Source of the DNA: Tetracladium setigerum
Taxonomy: Eukaryota > Ascomycota > Leotiomycetes > Helotiales
Direction: 5' to 3'
NCBI GenBank assembly: GCA_031472005.1
Contig: PZJY01000003.1
Coordinates: 62,001-126,000 of the forward strand
Length of the DNA stretch: 64,000 bases
The position numbers and the translations under genes were made by a program. Shown here piece after piece: positions 54,882-64,000 of the stretch (position 1 is its first letter; every line of letters starts with the position of its first letter). The notes beneath the pieces are model-generated. The model saw only the letters and a program-made list of their open reading frames with translations. It searched no databases and had not been told where the DNA came from.

Positions 54882-57800
54882 CTACCCAAGAAAGACATTG
54901 TCAAAGTACATGATGTTATTAGCATCAGTGCACACTATCAGAAGCCTGAGAATGGCAGTATTTACCCCAAAAGGCACAGTCCAAGATGCTCCTGTATTTC
55001 TTGTCCAGGTTGTTGTGCTTGGATAGAGAAGACCAATGACAGCAAGAGGAAGGCTAATGAGAGGATTAGTGTCAACCACACTAACAGTCGTTGTACAAAG
55101 AGCACCGTCATTCGCGCTGCTTCTTAACCACTGTATTCGAGTATGTCAGATTACATCTTGAATATACAGAATTGTACTAAAGAGGGCTTACCATTGAGAA
55201 GTTATATGTTTTACCAGCAACTACACTGATGGTTTGCGAAATTACCGTAGTAAGACCATCAGGAGATCTGATTGACATTACCTGGTTTCCGGCATGGGGC
55301 ATCGTTGTGTCCTGGAGATTGATGACTGCTTTGTTGGACTTTTGAGTGATGGTCCATGGAGGGTTGGTCGCAGACTCATAACCACCATTGACCAGTATTT
55401 GGAGAAGACAAGATAATGGACTACCTGTAGCATTATCTGCCTGAGCACCCGCTCCACAGATGCATGCTGTACCTGCAGTGTTGCGGACTTGATTCGGAAG
55501 ATTGCAGACAAGAGGCGCTGATGTCGTGCTAATGCTTGCTGATGTTGTGGTTGAACTCGAAATGCTTGAACTTGACGAACGACTAGTACTCGACGTAGAC
55601 ATGGCTGAAGTACCAAGACTAGAAGTTGTTGATTGAGTGCTAGATGTGGATGGTGCTGAGGTTCCAATACTGGAGCTTGTACTTTGTGTGCTTGATGTCG
55701 TTGAACCTGTGGTGCCAATGGTAGAGCTCGTGCTTTGGGTGCTAGATGTGAATGATGCCGAAGAAGCGGAACTTGTGTTTTGGGTACTCGGCGGAGAAGA
55801 TCCTGAGGTGGAAATTCTAGGACTTGTTGGGCTGGATGGAACATTCGTGCTTGGAGTTGAAAGGATTGTGGAGGCGATGGTGAAAGTCGAGCTAAGCGAA
55901 ATACTTGGTGTCGACGATAATGAAATGATGATAAGTGTAGTAGAGCTCGTGCTTGGAGTAGTAATGACTGTCGATGACGAGGAAGTAGCACTGCTAACAA
56001 TGGAAGTCGTGCTTGGTATTTCTGTCGTTGACGAACTCTCTTCCACGGTGGTGGGGTTCGTGCTTTGCGAGTCGATACTTGTTGAAGACGACGAGAAAGC
56101 GACAGTAGTAGGAGAAATTGTGCTGGTCAAGGAAGCGACCGACGAACTTATGGAGGTGGCACTGTCTGTGGTAGATCTTATATTCTCAGGTTTCGAAATT
56201 GAAGTATCCGAGGTGCTTTCTGCACTTGATGCTGATGTTGTCAATGGAGTATTTGATATTGTGTCAGTACTAGAAGTCAAGCTGGAACTCTCCGATGTTG
56301 ACTCTGGAGTATCTGGGGTGGCTTCTGTTTGTGAGATTGAACTGGCTGTCACAGATTTTGCAGGTGTTGTTGAAACTTCAGTAACTGTAGATGTCGTTGA
56401 GATTTCAGTATCCGAGGTACTTTCTGTACTTGAGATTGAACTACCCATCAAAGAACTCGCAGATTTGGTTGAGGCTCCGGTATCTGAAGACGTTGTTGAT
56501 AATCCAGCATCCGAGGTGGGTTCTGTACTTGAGATTGAACTGGCCATCGTGGAACTTGCAGATGCTGAGACTTCAGTGTCTGTGGCTTCTATAATTGAGC
56601 TTGAACTAGACACTGAAGAACTTATGGATGTTGTTGAGACTTCGGTATCAGAAGTAGACTCTGTACTGAGGGCGGGACTTCCGGATGTTGGTGTTGGGGC
56701 TTCAGCATCGGAGCTAGACCCTGTACTAGACATTTCTGGATCCTCAGAAGTTGCTGTTGAGGTTTCCGAAGGACTTTGGGTAGTTGAAAACGTTGTAGCC
56801 TGACTCGACGTCAAGCTGGAGGTCACAGAGCTTATAGATGTTGGGACTTCAACGTCAGAGCTGGACTCCGCACTGGAAGTTGAACTAGAGATTTCTGGGT
56901 CTTCAGATATTGTAGTTGAGGCCTCTGAGGTAGTTTCCGTACTTGAAAGCATGATAATCTGGCTTGAAGTTGAGCTGAAATCCGTTGAACTGGCGGATAG
57001 CGTGATTGAAGTACTTGAAGGAGTATCTGTACTCGCGCCCGAGATAGTCTCTGAGCTTGAAGTCGTCGAACCTTCTGAGATCGTAGAAGCATCAGATGTA
57101 ATTTCTCTGCTTGAAGTGGCTGCATTTTCCGACGTAGTAGTTTGCACATTAAAGGTTGTTTCCGTACTCGAGATAGAACTGGAAGTCGCCGAATTCTCTG
57201 GTGTAGTACTTTGGACATCGGAGGTAATTTCTGCGCTTGAGACAAGGTCAGATGTCGTGAAGCTTGACGGACTTGTAGTCTGGGGATCAGAGGATATTTC
57301 TGTGCTCGAGTCGAAGCCAAACGCTGTTGAACTTTGTGAAACAGTTGTCTTAGTATCGGAGGTAATTTCTGTGGTGGTTATCGCATTCTGTAATGTGGTG
57401 GTTTGGACGTCTGAGGTGATTTCTGTAGTTGTTACCGGACTCTTCGGTGTAGTGGTTTGTGCATCAGAAGGGAATTCTGTGCTTGAGACGGAACTAGGAA
57501 TTGCCGGGTTCTCTGATGTGGTAGTTGCTGTCTCTATGGCACTTATGCTTGTGGATAAATCCGTACTTGAGGTTAAAAATGAACTGGAAGCCGTGGGGCT
57601 CTCGACTGTAGATGACGACGTTTCAATTTCAGTTGTTGTACTTGGTCCGTCTGAGCTAACACTTTGACTCGTAGACGAGATAACCACACTTGTAGCTGAG
57701 CTCAACATCGTTTGAATTTCAGTCAGCGATGGGGTACTGATAACCGAGGAAGATGCTGTGCTACTTTCAGAGAAAGACGCAATGCCGCTCTGGCTTGTGG

Positions 57801-60800
57801 ATGGATCTGATGAAACGCCGACATCACTTCTCGAGGAGCTCTCAGAGACAGAGGACGGGATAATTGAAGAACTAATCTCACTGCTCCATGGGAAGAAAGT
57901 GGTTGTCCCAGTAGTTGTTGAAATGTCAGATGAGGTTGAGGGAGTTGGATCTGAAGTTGCCCGTGTTGATTCGTTATTACCCTGGATTGATGAACTGGTC
58001 GTACCGGCGTTCGAAGTATTCTCTGATGTTGATGAAGTTGAGGCGGACCTGGGCTCGCTAGAAATGCTACTCGATATAATGCTCTCAGAGGATGAAGTAG
58101 ATAAGATGTCCATAAAAGTTGGGGTGGGACGTGTTTCGATCGAAACACTACTTGAGATGCTACTCTCAAAGTCCTGATAAGATACAGATATTTTAGTCGA
58201 ACTCGTGATTCGTCCAGTTGAAGTAGTCAAGGAACTAGTGCCAGAAAAGAATGAAGATGATTCGAGAGAGCTCGAAGTTTCTAACGCAGTGCTTGTTAGA
58301 GCATCGGGGGATGTGCTCGGATCGACTAATCTTGTGCTTGTTGTGCTTGTGACTTCGTTGGGAGACGTTGATGCGCTCGTCATCACAGGGCCCTCTGATA
58401 AAGACGAAGCCATGTTTTCCGTAGTCGAACTACTATCGCTTGTTGACATGGTAGAAGAAAAGCTTGTGGTCGAAGTCACGTCGGTGCTGTCAGAGTTGTC
58501 AGAATTTGAGGGCGAGGTACTTGGCTGTTGAAATTCAGATCCCACAGATTGCGTTGTCCAAGTTGAACTCTCCCGACTTGTAGCTGTGTTCAAGGATAAT
58601 ATAGTTGTGATATCACTAGATACGCTGGGTAAGTACGTGCTCTCTGTAGAAGACGGGCCGCTCGCTGGCTCTGTATTTTCTGAGCTTGTGGACTCTGTCG
58701 GTGGAATTGAGGACATCGCGCCTGTTAGTCCCATATTCGATGTTGCACTTTCCGAACTTGTAATGCCACTTAATGGCGATTCACTCGTAGTCTTCACAGC
58801 ATTGATAGTAGAGATTGTGCTTGACTCGTCGCCCGCCACCGTAGATGTAGAAATGATCCACCCAATAGATGACGTGGTTGTCGTCTTGGAAATCACATCG
58901 ACCGGACTTGTAAGGTCACTGGACGAAGCCAAACTTGTTGCACTTGTTGGCTCAGTGGAGAAGACGGATTCCCTTGTATTTGATACAATCTGGCTGTCGG
59001 GAGATATTGTTGATGCAAGATCTGTACTTGAGAAAGTTCCAATGCCAATGCTGCTGGTCAACAATACTGAGTTGGTACTCAGGCTTGAAGTGTCGGTCGT
59101 TGTGACACTTAAGCTTTCGATGGTAACTGGATCAAAAGAACTGATCCCAGAAACTGAACTTGATGGAGCAGTGGAAGTAATGTCAAGATCAGAGCTTGTC
59201 GAGTGAGTTGGAACTGTGGAAGTTCCAATGGCAGGACTTCCAGGAGTAGGGCTTGGAGAAACGAAACCTGGGGTCATGCCATGTAGCAAAGTAGTTGAAG
59301 ATCTGGCATTTGTTTCACTCTCTATTGTTGTTTTGATGAAAGATGTTGGTGATGCCGAGAGACTTGATGATGCCTGTAGGGCCGGTGAGACAGGTAAAGT
59401 AGATACCGCAGGCAAGTCCGAGGATACGGCTAGGTCAGAAGCCTCTGGTGTGGTAGATGTCACTAAAGGAGTTGAAATTGTACTGGTGTCTATTGAACCG
59501 ACGTCCACTGTACTAGCTTCAGCTGGAGTGGTCTCCATTGGACTCCTGGTGATAGATCCCGAGGATGTAGTGACTTCAATTGTATCGTCTTGAATGACCA
59601 AGGGTCTGGCAGCCGGTTCTGTTTCCGTAGAGATTTCTACTTCAGGAATTGACAGATCTGAGAGAGTTGTAGTTGTCACATATTCGACAGAACTTCCAGT
59701 AATAACGTTCGAAGACATGGGAGAGATCAACGATTGCGTAGCGTCTGTATCTGTGATAGCTTCCAGCGCGTTTGTGCCCAGTGTGGGCGAGTTGGCTTTG
59801 GGGAAAGCAGTAGCTGCGTCTATTGAAGTGGATGTATCAATAACACCTTGAGCACAGGCTGCTGTTGGAATTACAAATAGATCCTGAATGACGCAGCCAG
59901 GTATCGTAGCATCAGCTGTCAGCAGCGCATACAATTGATTGTTTCTCAGGCAAAAGCGCGCCTGCTGGCCATCGAATTCTGGATTTGACCAAATAAGTCT
60001 GTCCGTTATGCTGAAGGTTGTTGAAATGTCTCGAAAGGCTTGAGAGGAGACGAAAGGAATCGCGTTGACTCCCTCATTGACAGAGACCAAATTACCGTTT
60101 TCCCCATTTGAAAGTTGTCCATCCTTAATAGTGAACGTTGAAGCGTCAGAACAGCCTGTCACAACGTCTCTAGCAGGCGATACATATTTCTCTTGGCCAG
60201 AGACCTGACGACGCGCATTTCTGTTGGTTGCGTTGACCGGCACAACAGTTAAAAGGAACGAGGTTGGCTGTGACTCCTCTGTAATTCTATTCGAGTTAAA
60301 AGTGAGTAACTGATCTTAAGTCTATATTCGAAGACTTACACTGTGCGCGTCACAGTCCGGGTCGCTGTAGATGTTCCAGTAGCCGTAGTAAAAAGGTAGG
60401 TTGGAGCATTAGTAACGATGATATTGATACCTGTCAACAATATTTTTAGCTTGGTCTCCAATAATATCAACACATGAAAGCTAACCTCCGGGCCCCTGGA
60501 CTACTGTGTTCTGCTGAATGAACGTATTAAAAACAACCGGAAAATAGTTGACGATGGTTGTCTGGTAAATATGGGTGTTTCCTGGAAGTCTGCTTTTCAT
60601 CAACAATAGCGCCCATGTATACATAATTATCTGACTTACACGGTAGTACTCATAGTCTGGGTAGTTGTTAAAAGTCCAGTCATAACAGTCATCACATACG
60701 TTGGAGCATTATCGATACGTATCGTGATACCTGGGAACGAATTAGTAAAATTCGTGGACTTAACCAACGATCGGATAACTTACCACCATTGTATCTGAGA

Positions 60801-61000
60801 ATTGTGTTGTGTTGAACAAATGTATTGATAATGACAGGGAAATCAATTATTTCTGTCCTGATCACATTGATAACGGTAATTTTGGTCCCTTCACCACCCT
60901 GACCGACGTTGATGACACAGCTCTGCCAGGGCAGAGCTGCCGGCACCGCGAGAGCATCGATTGCGAGCTTCAGAATCAATAAAATAGTCTTGGCGAGCAT
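54882..61000 (-). CDS. Very large Ser/Thr-rich secreted adhesin-like protein
   Basis: Six exons: 61,000-60,784; 60,730-60,640; 60,589-60,486; 60,430-60,340; 60,286-55,192; 55,130-54,882 (introns 50-61 bp), 1,948 residues. An N-terminal signal peptide (MLAKTILLILKLAIDALAV) precedes two tandem copies of a module of about 60 residues, each split by an intron at the same place. A globular domain with four or so Cys follows (about 183-320; FSITDRLIWSNPEFDG and FCLRNNQLYALL, resembling DUF7908-type fungal domains). Next come about 1,430 Ser/Thr-rich residues with imperfect repeats such as TEITSDVQTTT, a probable heavily O-glycosylated stalk. The C-terminus (1,765-1,948) has a Cys-containing linker and a jelly-roll-like domain (NGGYESATNPPWTI, VVAGKTYNFSMW, MYFDNVFLG) as in carbohydrate-binding modules. 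No GPI signal is seen at the end. Probably wall-attached or secreted. Confidence 0.88.
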
Positions 61001-64000
61001 TTGAAAGATCTGAGAGTCTCCTGAAAGGTGTCGATGTCGTGGAAGAATGCGATTACACGTCGCCGGCCAATCTTCAATCTCCCTATACATATAGGTTCTA
61101 TTCGAACATCATAGAATTAATAAACCCTCTCATCTAGTTTATGTCTTGAAATGAGTGGCGGCAGCGTCACATCTGCAAGACTTAACAAACCTATGTCAGG
61201 GCGACGTCGTCTAGCTCCCGCTGGTGCATACATGCAGGTACTTTCACTTCCCTACCTCACGCCTCTCGTTCAACGACCTACAAAGATAGATTTCAAGTAT
61301 TTCACGATTTGAAAATTAATCCTCAGTTTCTCACTCCTTGTTGAGATAGACTTAATCTACAACTTCCATGATGCCCACCTTTGGCCATGATGTCGTTTCG
61401 TCGTGGCATCCGCATTTCTTACAACTCGAACTGGTGTTGAGCTTTTGCGGTTGCTTCGGTTCCTTCATCGGTAGTTCTTACTCTCACGTCAATGAAAATG
61501 CTTAGACTGGCTTGATTGAGCATATGAAACTCTACGATTGATGTGATTAGGGCCATGTCGGATGTAAATTCCTTTGGATCATGTTCCAGAGAATGAATCA
61601 TAGTTCAGTCTCAATCCCCACAATAGCAGATAACAATAGATTAGAACTCGTTGTTTTGATGCCTTTATTCGTTGTTGGCGCCACACAATGTATGGAAGAT
61701 CCGTGGACTTGTCGATCCCGAGATGCCAAAGAAATCTAAAACGGCCACAACTTTACATTTGTTCGGATTCTCTGGTCATTGGACCTGTGGCCAAGTCTTT
61801 CAAAAGTGATTAGTCGCAAACCACAACCGAATATGGGGTCGAACTTCTGAGCATTTGGGTACAAGTAGGTCGGGTATTCCTACTAGCTGTAAAACTATTG
61901 ATGCAATTGCAGGCCTTCAATGCGGGTGATTATTGGAGCGCAAGTATAAATATTGTATTTCGAAGGCGGGAGATTCTGTCGTATTGTAGTTGCCCTGCTC
62001 GAGTCAACCTTAAAGTTGCGCAATCTGCTAGACCGAGATAACCTGGTTGCGGGGCTTTACGACATATCATAAAAAGGGGTTCACGAGGCGAGCAGCTCAG
62101 CTGTCCGATACACATTGTCCTCACTAACAGGCCACGCAACGGGATCTACGAGTGTTATCTTGATTGGCGTTATGCCGTGGGCACTTGCATCTCAGAAAGA
62201 TCGTCGCACAACTCCAGCCTTATGATTCAATGCCTTGCAGGTCGTCACAAGAGATGTACCTGTGTGTGTGCCTTGCAGTCTTGACGTAGTATAATGCCAT
62301 GTCCTCGCTTACTACGAGCAACTTAGTGCTGACAACTCATTTCCGACCTGGAACAGCTAATTGTGGCTCATAACAATGCCTGGACCCAATGCCAAGAGTT
62401 CTGAAACCACGGAGTCAAGGCAACAATTCGGCAAAATAGTAAGAGAGCGAACTTCGATTGCGAAGCTTCATACCCAAGTTGGAGGATTTCAAGGATTCTT
62501 GTTACGGTGATTGGATTTAAGAGGAGGGGCCTGGCAAAGGCGTCTCTATTGTAGAAGTGTTCCGTATCCTTATCTAGAAATGTTAATCAAGAATTGTTGA
62601 TTTAGAGGGACTTGATTCATGGGACCACCAACCTGGTTATAATATATTGATTTGAGAGGAAATAATTCCGTATAGCAAAGAGGATCATTCCAAACTTGCC
62701 GAACATTCCGACTTGAATCAGAGATCTTATCATAGTAAATATCCTATCTCGCTTAGACACGTTGATGAGGCTTGCTCTGATGTCAGCAGCAACTCTCCAT
62801 TCAGATTTTCATGGATATGGGTCAGTGAGAAGAGGAAACATCATTCAAACCTTCATGGGTTGGTTATTATTGGTGAGGAAGGTCAGGATTTCGTTTGAGA
62901 GAAGCAAAAGTGCGCGGTATCGAAATATTTTTCAATATGTCGTGTCGTAATACGAATGGCATAATTGCCCCAATAATTACTACTAAAGAAGCACCATCTG
63001 TCATTCCTCTCGAAGAAAAGGCAGTAAAACCTTGGTTTATTGTGAAGTAACGGCTATGATCCGAGGTACGCGAGACATGACGCGTGCAAGTTTGCAAGAA
63101 CCATGCCGTTTACTGTTGATGTAATTATTGGATCAGCGACACACTTCAAGAATCAATTCTTCTTCTTGGGCATTACCACGAATTCTAGATCTTCATTTAA
63201 TCCTGCATCATACAAGTTAGAGATCCAATAATCCTTATCTGCAGTGTCTGCCGTGCTATTTCAAACACTTCAACGGCTTTTATACTGTGGAAGTGTCTTT
63301 GGTGTTTTGCAAGACAGCTTACTGCGATGATCTCGAGTCGATCAAGTGGAAGATCTTCCGTCGGACAATCAAAACTGCGTGTGCTTTCGACCCTGTTGAA
63401 GATGAAGCCTGTCAGGAATAACTTTTCCCTGTTTCTCGGAGCCTGTGGCCTCCGGAGCTGGCGGTATCATTCCTGATTTGGCCCCACGTGAGATATATCA
63501 GAGCAGCAGATAAGTGCTAGGTCTGACAATTGTGTCTGTAGAAAGAACTGTTCAAAATTGTCACTCCATATACTTTGCTCCAGCCTCCGAACCTATCTAT
63601 GATTACCCGGCATTTGGCCATTGCTGCAATAGGCTATCTACTATAGACAGATGCTTGAAGTTATAAGGATATCATTCGTATGTAGCACATTTCAGATGAC
63701 GTTTTTGCTTGAAGTGAAGGTTGCCATCAAAGGAACTAGAGGACATACACGAGTGTTGAACGGAGAGCTTCAAAGTCTTCAATTCATTCATGCACAACAC
63801 CTGCTGCCACAAGAAGCGACCATTTCAATATCTCCTTTGATTGTGTCGACTTAGTCGGCCGTGGATGCTCTGCTGTATTTACATCGATCACTCTTCATGG
63901 ATGGATGCTATGATATAGGTCACGTGACTACTCCATTTTCTACGTGTCCATGTACAGCACAGTACTGTACAATCAGCTTATCTGTAGCTGTGAACTTTGG
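61001..64000. other. 3-kb stretch with no recognisable gene
   Basis: Only short open frames on both strands without domains (for example 61,419-61,601 minus, 62,713-62,898 plus, 63,651-63,854 plus). Base composition is ordinary and not strongly RIP-like. No RNA gene or repeat is evident by eye. Confidence 0.5.

Noticed and set aside
55637..59851. Long plus-strand open frames (388, 206 and 238 codons) opposite the surface-protein gene
   Set aside because: They are shadows: the Ser/Thr-rich repeat leaves the complementary strand free of stops. They have no start context or domain, and the minus-strand gene has splice sites and a signal peptide.
1..64000. CRISPR arrays, bacterial operons, rRNA or tRNA genes
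   Set aside because: The window is eukaryotic. I saw no regularly spaced repeats, no rRNA and no convincing tRNA by eye; a covariance-model scan would be needed to exclude tRNAs.

Overview
The window looks like nuclear DNA of a filamentous ascomycete (Pezizomycotina). The genes carry many introns of 43-109 bp with GT..AG borders. The families are typical of moulds: a HET protein, a HeLo-domain protein, Zn2Cys6 and bZIP-DUF3425 regulators, GH27 alpha-galactosidase and DUF4419. The transposon copies are riddled with TAG/TAA codons where Gln or Trp is expected, as repeat-induced point mutation (RIP, mainly CpA to TpA) leaves them. The genus cannot be named from the sequence alone; a leotiomycete is only a guess.

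Positions 1-21,335 are a nested block of dead Ty3/gypsy-type retrotransposons. Element A (3,595-17,095, plus strand, 13.5 kb, both LTRs present) sits inside the reverse transcriptase of element B (minus strand, 5' LTR at 20,201-20,676). Element C (minus strand, 5' LTR at 2,678-2,976, running off the left edge) interrupts the RNase H of B. B itself lies about 60 bp inside another C-family copy whose LTR is at 20,738-21,036. Element A is unusual. After gag-pol it has about 6 kb of extra DNA: two related reading frames on the antisense strand, then an 871-codon sense frame with the HxD...H(Y)...R layout of a 2-oxoglutarate/Fe(II) dioxygenase, ending at the 3' LTR.

Positions 21,336-32,880 hold an alpha-galactosidase, a broken HET gene, a DUF4419 gene, a short-chain dehydrogenase, a dead LINE RNase H tail and a medium-chain dehydrogenase. 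Positions 32,997-36,427 are solo or partial LTRs and a decayed pogo/Fot1-like transposase.

Positions 37,087-42,671 hold three signalling genes side by side: a HeLo-domain pseudokinase (layout like MLKL), a serine/threonine kinase with all catalytic motifs, and a large P-loop GTPase with a coiled coil. This is a plausible regulated-cell-death or allorecognition locus. A broken HET gene lies about 11 kb away.

Positions 44,022-54,331 hold a sugar-transporter fragment, a secreted Cys-rich protein, and a possible metabolic cluster. That cluster comprises a FAD monooxygenase with a membrane-embedded C-terminus, a divergent Zn2Cys6 regulator, a bZIP-DUF3425 regulator and an aldo-keto reductase with one in-frame stop. 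Positions 54,882-61,000 encode a 1,948-residue Ser/Thr-rich surface protein whose N-terminal exons are duplicated. I see no gene in the last 3 kb.
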